DNA from: Candidatus Levyibacteriota bacterium
GTDB lineage: Bacteria > Patescibacteria > Microgenomatia > Levybacterales > UBA12049
Assembly (NCBI GenBank): GCA_016186625.1
Contig: JACPLG010000005.1
Span: 1 to 64,000 of the forward strand
Direction of reading: 5' to 3'
DNA length: 64,000 nt
The notes beneath the pieces were generated by a model. The model ran no database searches. It saw nothing but the letters and a program-made list of their open reading frames with translations, and was not told the origin of the DNA. This document shows, piece by piece, positions 7,392 through 15,957 of the stretch; the first letter of the stretch is position 1, and every line of letters begins with the position of its first letter. Made by a program: the position numbers and the translations under genes.

Positions 7392-10148
7392 ATGTTAGGA
7401 ATGCTGGGGAAGTTGTTTGACTCCAACGAAAAAGAAGTAAGAAAACTTGAGCCTCTGGTTAGGGAAATTAATTCTCTTGAAGAAAAAGTCAAAAAATTAA
7501 AGGCCTTAGATTTTTCCAAAAAGACTGCGGAATTTAAGAAGCGCACTTTGGATGGAGAGAGCTTAGACTCAATCCGGGGAGAAGCATTTGCACTGGTCAG
7601 AGAGGCAGCGAGACGTTCAATTGGCCAGCGGCACTATGATGTTCAGTTAATGGCGGGGGCAGCTCTTTCAATGGGCAAAATCGCCGAGCAAAAAACAGGA
7701 GAAGGAAAAACTCTTTCGGCCGTTCCAGCGCTATACCTGCATGCCCTGACAGGCAAAGCTGTTCATCTAGTTACTGTAAATGACTATCTTGCCCGCCGTG
7801 ATGCTGGCTGGATGGGACCTATTTTTAATTTGTTAGGGATGCAGGTTTCATCTATTATCTCCGAGCAATCTTTTATCTATGATCCTAAGTTTAATAATCC
7901 GCAAGCTAACGATTTCCGTTTGTCTCATTTAAAACCAATTAGCAGAAAAGAGGCTTATCAGGCCGATATAGTTTATGGTATCAATTCTGAGTTTGGCTTT
8001 GACTATCTTAGGGACAACATGGCCCAAAGTTTTGAACAAGTAGCCCAGCGTGGTTATTACTTTGGAGTAGTTGATGAGGTAGACTCCGTACTTATTGATG
8101 AAGCAAGAACTCCACATATAATTTCAGCACCGGATGAGACCCCAACAAATAAATATTACGAATATGCAAAGTTAGTTGATAAACTTTCTTCAGATATTGA
8201 CTATAAAATTGATGAAAAATTGCATACAGCCCATCTCACAGATCACGGTCTTGGTAAGATAGAAAAACTTTTTGGAATACAAAATATATACGAAAAAGAT
8301 TTTGATACAGTTTATCATATTGAGGCTGCCTTGAAAGCAAGAACTCTCTTCCATAAAGAAAAAGAATACATAGTTAAAGACGGAGAGGTGATTTTGGTTG
8401 ACGAATTTACGGGGCGATTAATGCAAGGTCGAAGACTCTCTGAAGGACTCCATCAAGCAATAGAAGCAAAAGAGGGAGTAGCAATTCAGAGAGAAAGCAA
8501 AACCCTGGCAACGGTTTCCCTTCAAAATTACTTCAGGATGTATGAGCGCTTGGCCGGAATGACAGGAACCGCAGTGACAGAAGCGCAAGAATTTCACAAA
8601 ATTTATAATCTTGATGTTGTAGCAATTCCTACAAATAAACCAACAAAAAGAGAGGATTTTTCAGATGCTATTTATAAAACAGGTCGCGCTAAGTTTTCGG
8701 CTGTAGCAGCCGAGATTGAGGGAGCACATAAAAGAGGCCAACCGGTTTTAGTGGGTACTACGTCCATTGAAAGGAACGAGATTTTATCCCAGCTTTTAAG
8801 AAGAAAGGGAATAAAACATGAGCTACTTAATGCTAAAAATCACGTTCGGGAAGCAGAAATTATTGCAAAAGCCGGAGAAAAGGGAGCTGTTACTGTGGCA
8901 ACAAATATGGCGGGACGCGGTGTTGACATTATCCTTGGTGGAGAAACACCGGTAAATGAGGATGGAACTGAGAAAAGAGGTACGAAGGAGTGGGAAGTGT
9001 GGGAGAAAAGACATAAAGAAGTTGTTGATCTGGGTGGGTTATATGTTATTGGGACCGAACGCCACGAGTCAAGAAGAATAGATAATCAATTGAGGGGTCG
9101 CTCCGGGCGTCAGGGAGATCCCGGAAAATCCCATTTTTATGTTGCACTTGATGATGAAATCATGAGACTTTTTGGAGGTGATAGTATTGCAGGACTAATG
9201 ACTAAATTCAACATGCCGGAGAATATTCCCCTTGAGCATTCAATAGTAAGCCGGGCTATAGAACAAGCCCAAACCAAGGTGGAAGGGTTTAATTTTGACA
9301 GAAGAAAGCACTTAGTTGAATATGACGATGTTTTAAATAAGCAAAGGGAAATAATATATAGAAGAAGACGCGAAGTTTTAGAAGCTGCAGCGGACGAGGA
9401 GAAAAGTTCCAAAGATGAGGTTTTGGAAAACCTAAAAAACTCGATCTCTCAAATTGTCTTAGCATCGGAAGCTATCCCGGGAGATCTGAGCGGAGCAGAG
9501 AAAATAATATCTGATTTCTCAACCATTATACCTTTTGATCAGGCTTCCCAGAAAGAACTGGTAAAACAGATTGAACAAAGGCCGGAAGCAGCCTCCAGAA
9601 TCGAATTTCTTTTTGATTTAACCAAAAAGATGTATGAGGCGCGGGAAAAACAGGTCGGAGAAAAAATAATGCGCCAGATCGAAAATTTCGTAACCCTCTC
9701 GGTAATTGATAATCTGTGGATGGATCATTTGGATGTTGTTGATAATCTTAGGGAAGGAATTGGCCTTAGAGCTTATGGGCAGAAAGATCCATTGGTAGAA
9801 TACAAAAATGAAGCATTCAGAATGTTTGAGACTTTAGTTAATGGAATTGATGATGAAATTGCTCATAGAATATTTAGAATTCAAGTTGCTACGCCTGAAC
9901 ACCAACATGTGCATATTACAGAAAGCCCGGCAGGAGAAGAGATCGGCGCTGACGAAGCGCCTAAGCGGCAAATAGCAGACAGGCCACAGACTACAGCAAA
10001 AAACCCGATTGCTCCGAGTTTAGGTTTGGATACCCCTGCCGTAGTCGGTAGTCCGTCAGCTGTAAGCGGTAAAAAGAAGATTGGCCGCAATGACCCCTGT
10101 TGGTGCGAAAGCGGAAAAAAATACAAAAAATGCCACTATCCAAATTAG
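7392..10148 (+). CDS. secA: Preprotein translocase ATPase SecA
   Basis: Motor that drives unfolded preproteins through the SecYEG channel at the inner face of the membrane. 918 residues, full length. QKTGEGKTLSA near residue 100 is the Walker A region, VDEVDSVLIDEARTP the DEAD-like Walker B region, NMAGRGVDI the nucleotide-binding domain 2 motif, and GTERHESRRIDNQLRGRSGR motif VI. The C-terminus is a SEC-C zinc-binding tail (CWCESGKKYKKCHY). A short extra segment after residue 155 (ISEQSFIYDPKF onwards) lies in the first nucleotide-binding domain. SecD and SecF are also in this window (50994-53354). Confidence 0.97.
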   Translation: MLGMLGKLFDSNEKEVRKLEPLVREINSLEEKVKKLKALDFSKKTAEFKKRTLDGESLDSIRGEAFALVREAARRSIGQRHYDVQLMAGAALSMGKIAEQKTGEGKTLSAVPALYLHALTGKAVHLVTVNDYLARRDAGWMGPIFNLLGMQVSSIISEQSFIYDPKFNNPQANDFRLSHLKPISRKEAYQADIVYGINSEFGFDYLRDNMAQSFEQVAQRGYYFGVVDEVDSVLIDEARTPHIISAPDETPTNKYYEYAKLVDKLSSDIDYKIDEKLHTAHLTDHGLGKIEKLFGIQNIYEKDFDTVYHIEAALKARTLFHKEKEYIVKDGEVILVDEFTGRLMQGRRLSEGLHQAIEAKEGVAIQRESKTLATVSLQNYFRMYERLAGMTGTAVTEAQEFHKIYNLDVVAIPTNKPTKREDFSDAIYKTGRAKFSAVAAEIEGAHKRGQPVLVGTTSIERNEILSQLLRRKGIKHELLNAKNHVREAEIIAKAGEKGAVTVATNMAGRGVDIILGGETPVNEDGTEKRGTKEWEVWEKRHKEVVDLGGLYVIGTERHESRRIDNQLRGRSGRQGDPGKSHFYVALDDEIMRLFGGDSIAGLMTKFNMPENIPLEHSIVSRAIEQAQTKVEGFNFDRRKHLVEYDDVLNKQREIIYRRRREVLEAAADEEKSSKDEVLENLKNSISQIVLASEAIPGDLSGAEKIISDFSTIIPFDQASQKELVKQIEQRPEAASRIEFLFDLTKKMYEAREKQVGEKIMRQIENFVTLSVIDNLWMDHLDVVDNLREGIGLRAYGQKDPLVEYKNEAFRMFETLVNGIDDEIAHRIFRIQVATPEHQHVHITESPAGEEIGADEAPKRQIADRPQTTAKNPIAPSLGLDTPAVVGSPSAVSGKKKIGRNDPCWCESGKKYKKCHYPN

Positions 10149-10154
10149 CTGTTG

Positions 10155-12557
10155 ATGGAAAAGATAATTAAAAATAGAGGGGCCCTATTCTTTCTATTCC
10201 TTATTTCTTTTTTAACTTTTATCATATTTCGGCCAGTTTTTCTTCAGAATAAAATTCCCTTTAATGCCAATTTGCTAGCCTCTTTTTACAATCCCTGGGC
10301 CCAAGAAAAATTTCCAGGATGGGAAGTTGGAATTCCCAATAAGCCTGTTGGGAAAGATGATATTTGGATTTTCTATCCGCAAAGAACTTTTACAAATAGT
10401 GTTCTTAAAAACGGAGAAATACCTTTCTGGAATCCTTATTCTTTTTCAGGAAATTATCATTTAGGTCTTTCAGAAACCGCGGTTTTTTATCCATTAAATT
10501 TTTTATTTTTCCTGCCTGCCGGCAGGCAGGGAGTTTTCCCTCAAATAGATGTATGGACATTTCTTATTCTCATTGAATTTATTATTGCCGGAGCGGGAAT
10601 GTATTTGTTTTTAAAAAGAATTGTTCGGTACGAGAAATCCGCAGTTTTTGGAGCCCTAGCTTTTGCTTTTTCTGGAATTGTAATTGTCCGATCAATTGAA
10701 GGTTTAAGCGTAGGGCACAGCTTAATTTGGATGCCATATGTTTTTTGGGGAATTGAGTCTTTTTTCCAAACAAAAAAGATAAGATTTCTATGGTTAATTC
10801 TTGTTTTCCTATCTTTTTCTCTTCTTGCAGGCTGGTTTCAATACACTTTTTATATTTTCGTGTTTTCTTTAGTCTATTCCGTAATTAAACTTTATTGGAT
10901 AAAAGATAGAACAAAATTTTACTTTCTAATTTTAACCCCTTTTTTAATTCTGCCTCTTATTAGTCTTTTTCATACAACTGCGGCTTTTCAGACGCTTTTA
11001 GAGTCTCCAAGATCTGCGTTGGAAGGAGGAGTGTTTTCCTTTACCCATTTAATGCCAATACTACACACTTTTACTCTCATTTTTCCTGATTTTTGGGGGA
11101 ATCCTGCAGTTTACAATTACTTTGGAAAAAGTGAATACAAAGAGTCAATGATGTTTATAGGTGTAATTCCTTTAGTTTTTTCCTTAATCTCAATTTTTAA
11201 ACAAAAAAAGAAAGAAGAGGCTTTTTTCTTAGGAGCAATTATAGTTTCATTTATTTTAGCAATAGATAACCTGTTTTCAAGATGGCTTGTTTCCTCTGCT
11301 TTGCCAGTTTTTAGCTCTTTTCTGCCCAACAGAATATTTTTAGTAAGTACTTTTTCTTTTTGTGTTCTTTCTGCTTTTGGATTAGATTATCTTCTTTCAG
11401 GGAAAAATGAAGCGATTAAAAGAACTATAAAAAAAACTTTTATTTTTCTCTGGCTTTCTGCCACGATTTTAATTTTGTTTGTAGCATTTGAAGTTTCAAA
11501 AAATCCTGCAGTTTTGGACAAAGAAATAATTCAAATACGAACCTCAATAATTCCACTAGCTTTTATATTTATAACTTCAGCTACATTTTTTGTTTTTAGA
11601 AAAAAATATTCAAAAAATATTTTCTTCATAGTACTAGTAGGAATTCTTTTTTTCCAAAGTTACATTTTCTCTGCGAAATATATCCCATTTTCCTATCGTG
11701 AGTTTTTGTATCCAGAGCATCCTGTCTTTTCTTATCTTGATAAACATCAGGGGCTTGATAGATTTATGAGCGTTGGTTACGGACATGTTGTTCCAAGCAT
11801 TCCCTTGCAATTCGGTTTATATTCTCCGGAAGGTATTGGGTCTATGTATATTCGCCGTTATGGAGAATTTGTTAGATATATGAAGCTTGGAGACTATGGA
11901 ATTCCAGATAAAATTGCATATGATCAAGAAATCTATCCAAAGGATGTTTTTTATCCAAAAGACGAGAGACTTCACAGGTTTTACGAGCTGACAAGTGTAA
12001 AATACATTGTTTCGGATAATAAATCTATGAATGAAGCAGGTGTTGTTCCCGATAAAAATGTTTTTCCCATGCTTTGGGAAAATGATAAATGGCTAGTCTT
12101 CCAATACAAAAAATCAATGCCAAGATTTTTTATAACAAGCAATTTTAAAGTCATAAAAGATGATAAGGAAATTTTAAATTCGTTGTTTGGTAAAGATTTT
12201 GCTCCGAATAAAATAATCCTGGAAGAAGACCCGGGTTTTGAACCAAAAGAAAGTAGCGGGAATGCAAAAATTATTGATTATTCTCCAAATAAGATATCAG
12301 CAAGAGTTAGCGCCGGAAATGATTCTTTATTTTATTTATCTGATAATTACTCAAAAATGTTTAAAGTTTTCATTGATGGAAAAGAAGGAAAGATGCTACG
12401 AGCAAACTATACTTTTAGAGCTGTTCCTATACCAGCGGGAGAACATATGATAGAAATGAAATATGACGATCGTCCGTTTGTTTTAGGTATTAAAATAGCT
12501 ATACTTACACTTTCAACGCTAGGAATTTTTACTTATATTTTTAGAAAATATGTTTAG
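10155..12557 (+). CDS. YfhO-like polytopic membrane protein
   Basis: About 800 residues with roughly a dozen hydrophobic membrane segments and a C-terminal extracytoplasmic domain of about 250 residues. The organisation, the FNPYSFSG-like early region (here WNPYSFSGNYHLG) and the late PRFFITSNFKVI segment fit the YfhO family of GT-C-like membrane proteins, linked in Bacillus to glycosylation of teichoic acid. The actual donor and acceptor are unknown here. A TTG three bases upstream is also possible; I prefer the ATG. Residues about 120-126 (LPAGRQG) are encoded by a perfect 20-base palindrome that looks like an inserted repeat. Confidence 0.8.
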   Translation: MEKIIKNRGALFFLFLISFLTFIIFRPVFLQNKIPFNANLLASFYNPWAQEKFPGWEVGIPNKPVGKDDIWIFYPQRTFTNSVLKNGEIPFWNPYSFSGNYHLGLSETAVFYPLNFLFFLPAGRQGVFPQIDVWTFLILIEFIIAGAGMYLFLKRIVRYEKSAVFGALAFAFSGIVIVRSIEGLSVGHSLIWMPYVFWGIESFFQTKKIRFLWLILVFLSFSLLAGWFQYTFYIFVFSLVYSVIKLYWIKDRTKFYFLILTPFLILPLISLFHTTAAFQTLLESPRSALEGGVFSFTHLMPILHTFTLIFPDFWGNPAVYNYFGKSEYKESMMFIGVIPLVFSLISIFKQKKKEEAFFLGAIIVSFILAIDNLFSRWLVSSALPVFSSFLPNRIFLVSTFSFCVLSAFGLDYLLSGKNEAIKRTIKKTFIFLWLSATILILFVAFEVSKNPAVLDKEIIQIRTSIIPLAFIFITSATFFVFRKKYSKNIFFIVLVGILFFQSYIFSAKYIPFSYREFLYPEHPVFSYLDKHQGLDRFMSVGYGHVVPSIPLQFGLYSPEGIGSMYIRRYGEFVRYMKLGDYGIPDKIAYDQEIYPKDVFYPKDERLHRFYELTSVKYIVSDNKSMNEAGVVPDKNVFPMLWENDKWLVFQYKKSMPRFFITSNFKVIKDDKEILNSLFGKDFAPNKIILEEDPGFEPKESSGNAKIIDYSPNKISARVSAGNDSLFYLSDNYSKMFKVFIDGKEGKMLRANYTFRAVPIPAGEHMIEMKYDDRPFVLGIKIAILTLSTLGIFTYIFRKYV
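10511..10530 (+). repeat. Perfect 20-base palindrome inside the YfhO-like gene
   Basis: CCTGCCTGCCGGCAGGCAGG is identical to its reverse complement and is pure G/C apart from central and flanking A/T pairs, in the middle of an AT-rich gene. It is read through in frame as LPAGRQG between two hydrophobic stretches. This is best explained as a mobile or expanding palindromic element tolerated in frame. Confidence 0.85.
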
Positions 12558-12569
12558 TTTAGGTAAAAA

Positions 12570-12610
12570 AAGTTTACCCTGAGCAGTTCGATTTCACTCA
12601 CTGTAAACTT
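12570..12610. repeat. Inverted repeat upstream of pilB
   Basis: AAGTTTAC (12570-12577) and GTAAACTT (12603-12610) are perfect 8-base inverted arms around a 25-base loop, following the YfhO-like stop by 13 bases. It could act as a weak terminator, but there is no T tract. It lies 57 bases before the pilB -10 box. Confidence 0.5.
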
Positions 12611-12643
12611 GCCGAACGGACCACTACCCCATTGATTTTTGAG

Positions 12644-12672
12644 TTCACCTTTTAGGACTTTTGTGCTACGAT
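12644..12672 (+). promoter_or_regulatory. Promoter of the pilus operon (leaderless)
   Basis: TTCACC (12644-12649), 17 bases, then TGCTACGAT, an extended -10 with hexamer TACGAT (12667-12672), then 6 bases and the pilB ATG at 12679. The -35 is a weak match. Confidence 0.6.
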
Positions 12673-12678
12673 TAAACT

Positions 12679-14361
12679 ATGCTTCTGCCCGACATCGAAA
12701 TTCAACAGTTACTCTTGCAGTCTGGTCAAATCGATACCAAGACAATGCGAGACGTCTTGGTTTTTGCCGCAAATGCCAGAATTCCCCTTCAGCAGGCAGT
12801 AATGGAGAAGGATGCTATTGATGATGAGAGGCTAGGACTTCTTATTGCAAATCATATCAAGTATCCCTTTGTATCTCTATCAAAAATCACAATTCCTGAG
12901 AAAGTATATCGCATTATTCCTGAGAGACTTGCCAGAAAACACAAGGCAATAGTATTTGAAAAGGATAGTAACGGAGTAAAGCTGGCAACAGCAGACCCAG
13001 TGAATACAAAACTTCCGGCAATAATTGCTAAAAAAACCGGGCAAAAAGCCATTGTTTATATGGCAACAGAAAAGGACGTGGAGAATGTTTTGCAGCTTTA
13101 TAGAAAAGACCTTCAAAGAACGTTTGATGAACTCTTGCAGGCTGAGATTACTCGTACGGAGACATCAGTTGATGAAGCTCCCATTGCAAAAATCGTTGAT
13201 CTACTCATTGCGTACGCATACCGGGATAAAGCATCAGATATTCACATAGAGCCTGAAGAAAAAAATTCACTCGTAAGATTTCGCATAGATGGAATGCTTC
13301 ATGACGTGTTATACATGGATAAAAAACTTCATGACAGAATGGTTACCAGAGTTAAAGTTTTATCACGCCTTAGGACTGATGAGCACTTAAGTGCTCAGGA
13401 TGGAAAATTGAGAATGGAAGTTGATGAAGAAAATTTGGATATTCGCGTTTCAATTATTCCTATTACTGAGGGAGAGAAGGTGGTAATGAGGCTTTTATCG
13501 TCTCGTTTCAGGCAGTTTTCATTAGAAGATTTAGGTATGAATGATTCGGATCTTACCAAAGTAACAAGCGCAATAAATAAGTCATACGGAATGATTCTAT
13601 CAACAGGGCCTACGGGATCAGGTAAAACCACAACTGTTTATTCAATTCTTAAAATCCTTAATACCAGAGAAAAAAATATAACTACAATTGAGGAGCCTGT
13701 TGAATACCGGATTAAAGGCGTTAACCAAATTCAGGTTAACCCAAAAACGAATCTTACATTTGCAAATGGACTGCGCTCAATTCTTCGCCAAGATCCCAAT
13801 GTAATTTTTGTTGGAGAAATTAGAGATAGCGAAACAGCGGGAATCGCAGTTAATGCAGCGCTTACCGGACATTTGGTCTTATCAACTCTTCATACAAATG
13901 ATGCAGCAACCGCCCTTCCAAGATTAGTGGATATGAAAGTAGAACCATTCCTTGTAGCCTCAACCGTGAATGTTATTATTGCCCAGAGGTTGGTCAGGAA
14001 AATTTGCGATTCATGTAAAACTAGAGTTGTAATTGGTAGACGCGATGCGCTTAAAGATATTCCGGAAGAGATTATTTCAAAACATTTCGGGCCTAAAGAA
14101 GAGATTGGGGTATATGAGGGGAAAGGGTGCAAAGTTTGTCACGCAACAGGCTACACAGGAAGAATTGGAGTTTTTGAGGTAATTGACATGTCAGAAAAAG
14201 TAAAGGAATTAATTGTCCAAAAAAGCGATTCTGATGAGATTGCGCAACAAGCAATTTTAGACGGTATGACAACGATGCTTGATGACGGACTGGACAAAGT
14301 GTTAAAAGGCTTAACAACTATTAAAGAAGTACTAAGGGTTACGAAGGTGGAGTCTGCCTAG
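12679..14361 (+). CDS. pilB: Type IV pilus extension ATPase PilB/GspE
   Basis: Cytoplasmic hexameric ATPase that powers pilus assembly. 560 residues. An N-terminal MshEN-like domain (residues about 1-150) precedes the ATPase core: GPTGSGKTTT is Walker A, ITTIEEPVEYRI the Asp box, GEIRDSETAGIAVNAALTGHLVLSTLHTND covers Walker B and the His box. A four-cysteine zinc site is made by CDSC and CKVCHATGY, found in assembly (not retraction) ATPases. First gene of an eight-gene pilus cluster; pilC follows 7 bases later. No retraction ATPase PilT or prepilin peptidase PilD is in the window. Confidence 0.95.
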   Translation: MLLPDIEIQQLLLQSGQIDTKTMRDVLVFAANARIPLQQAVMEKDAIDDERLGLLIANHIKYPFVSLSKITIPEKVYRIIPERLARKHKAIVFEKDSNGVKLATADPVNTKLPAIIAKKTGQKAIVYMATEKDVENVLQLYRKDLQRTFDELLQAEITRTETSVDEAPIAKIVDLLIAYAYRDKASDIHIEPEEKNSLVRFRIDGMLHDVLYMDKKLHDRMVTRVKVLSRLRTDEHLSAQDGKLRMEVDEENLDIRVSIIPITEGEKVVMRLLSSRFRQFSLEDLGMNDSDLTKVTSAINKSYGMILSTGPTGSGKTTTVYSILKILNTREKNITTIEEPVEYRIKGVNQIQVNPKTNLTFANGLRSILRQDPNVIFVGEIRDSETAGIAVNAALTGHLVLSTLHTNDAATALPRLVDMKVEPFLVASTVNVIIAQRLVRKICDSCKTRVVIGRRDALKDIPEEIISKHFGPKEEIGVYEGKGCKVCHATGYTGRIGVFEVIDMSEKVKELIVQKSDSDEIAQQAILDGMTTMLDDGLDKVLKGLTTIKEVLRVTKVESA

Positions 14362-14368
14362 AAACCAC

Positions 14369-15424
14369 ATGGTAAATAACGAAAAAATAACATTAAAAAA
14401 CTCAGATAAACTATCTCTTCTCGGAAATCTATCAACTATGATTTCCGCGGGAATCCCAATCCTAGAAACTATAGACTCACTTTTAGAAGATTCAAAAGGA
14501 AATTCAAAGAAAGTTTTGGAAGTTGTTAGGGAAGACTTGATTCAGGGCCACCATCTGTATTCCTCATTTGCAAGATTTCCAAATGTATTTGATAAGGTTA
14601 CAGTTAATGTTGTCCGGGCATCTGAGGAAGCAGGTTCGCTTGACGTGACCCTTAAAGATTTAAGAGCCCAAATTCAGAAAGAAATAGAATTCAACGATAA
14701 AGTTAAAGCCGCAATGATTTATCCGGCAGTAATTGCTGTTGTTTTCTTTGGGGTTTTGCTTCTTATTCTTGTTGTTGTTATTCCTAAAATTTCTACTGTA
14801 TTTTCAAGATTAAATGTTGTGTTACCACTGCCTACTCGTTTATTAATTTTTCTGTCAAACGGCTTATTAGATTACACCCTTCCAGTACTAGTTGGAGCAA
14901 TAGTTATAGGAACAATTTTATTTCTGATTTTTAAAGCACAAAAATCTAGGATTTTAGGCTTCATTTACTCCCTTCCTCTTATTTCAAATCTTATTAAAGA
15001 AATTGATCTCGCACGCTTTTCAAGAAGCATGTTTTTGCTCCTTACTTCCGGTATCACCATAACTAATGCACTCGAGCTTGCTGAAGAAGTAGTTAGGAGA
15101 AAAGATATATCAGCAGCAATTAAATACGCAAAAGAGACTGTACTCGGAGGGAAAAACTTATCGCAAGGATTTAAAGACCAAAAAAGAGTTTTCTCCTCAA
15201 TTATTGTAAAAGTAATTGAAGCTGGAGAAAAAACTGGAACTTTGGATAAATCTATGGCAGAAATATCTGCACAACAAGACTATCGTGTCACCAACAGCCT
15301 GAAAACCCTAACAACTCTTCTTGAGCCGGTAATGCTTGTCGCCGTTGGGGTTTTAGTTGGCGCAGTTATGCTTTCTATTATTGCACCAATTTACGGACTA
15401 ATTGGGCAAGTAAGTAGTAGGTAA
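14369..15424 (+). CDS. pilC: Type IV pilus inner-membrane platform protein PilC/GspF
   Basis: Inner-membrane protein on which PilB acts to add pilin subunits. 351 residues with two T2SSF domains: the first carries SFARFPNVFD and VRASEEAGSLD, the second SMFLLLTSGITITNALELAEE and VIEAGEKTGTLD, a duplicated pattern typical of the family. Three membrane segments are visible (about residues 120-145, 170-190 and the C-terminal 315-340). It is slightly shorter than the usual 400 residues because the N-terminus is reduced. Confidence 0.93.
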   Translation: MVNNEKITLKNSDKLSLLGNLSTMISAGIPILETIDSLLEDSKGNSKKVLEVVREDLIQGHHLYSSFARFPNVFDKVTVNVVRASEEAGSLDVTLKDLRAQIQKEIEFNDKVKAAMIYPAVIAVVFFGVLLLILVVVIPKISTVFSRLNVVLPLPTRLLIFLSNGLLDYTLPVLVGAIVIGTILFLIFKAQKSRILGFIYSLPLISNLIKEIDLARFSRSMFLLLTSGITITNALELAEEVVRRKDISAAIKYAKETVLGGKNLSQGFKDQKRVFSSIIVKVIEAGEKTGTLDKSMAEISAQQDYRVTNSLKTLTTLLEPVMLVAVGVLVGAVMLSIIAPIYGLIGQVSSR

Positions 15425-15425
15425 T

Positions 15426-15941
15426 ATGTTTACAAAACCCATTTCCAAAGAAAGAAACAGCCCCTTTCAAAAGGGTTTCAGCCTTTTGGAGATTATAATT
15501 ACCACCACTGTTATGAGCATAATGTTTGGGTTAATTGTCTTTAGCCTCCTAAGGACTCAGAGTAGAACCTCTGCACAATCAAACCTGGATAAACTCAACT
15601 CAGACATAGTAGCCCAGCAGATTAAAGCCATGACAGGGGCAACCGAGGGAAGAACTACAACAGATGACTATGGAATTTACTTTCTTTCTGATCAATATGT
15701 TCTTTTTCACGGAAGCACCTACAATCCAAGTGAACCGACAAATTTTACAGTCAATCTTCCCCAGGATCTTGAAATTCAAAGCACTACTCTACCAGGGAAC
15801 ACTCTTATTTTTTCCAAACTCTCAGGAGAAATTGTCGGATTTTCAGAATCAGCAAATACTATCACCATTAGGCTGATCAACACAAATGAACAAAGGACAG
15901 TTACTCTTAACAGATACGGAGTTATAACCAGTACAGACTAA
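15426..15941 (+). CDS. Minor prepilin-like protein
   Basis: 171 residues. A short basic leader ending in KG is followed by FSLLEIIITTTVMSIMFGLIVFSLL, a class III (type IV pilin) signal with Glu at +5, then a globular domain rich in Thr and Ser. This fits a GspH/FimT-like minor pilin, cleaved and methylated by a PilD-type peptidase. It starts one base after the pilC stop, inside the pilus operon. No close family is identified beyond the N-terminal helix. Confidence 0.8.
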   Translation: MFTKPISKERNSPFQKGFSLLEIIITTTVMSIMFGLIVFSLLRTQSRTSAQSNLDKLNSDIVAQQIKAMTGATEGRTTTDDYGIYFLSDQYVLFHGSTYNPSEPTNFTVNLPQDLEIQSTTLPGNTLIFSKLSGEIVGFSESANTITIRLINTNEQRTVTLNRYGVITSTD

Positions 15942-15957
15942 TGAAGGGTTTGGCAAT

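Noticed and set aside
12639..12821. 60-residue plus-strand frame overlapping the start of pilB
   Set aside because: Shadow of pilB in another frame, and it runs through the pilB promoter.
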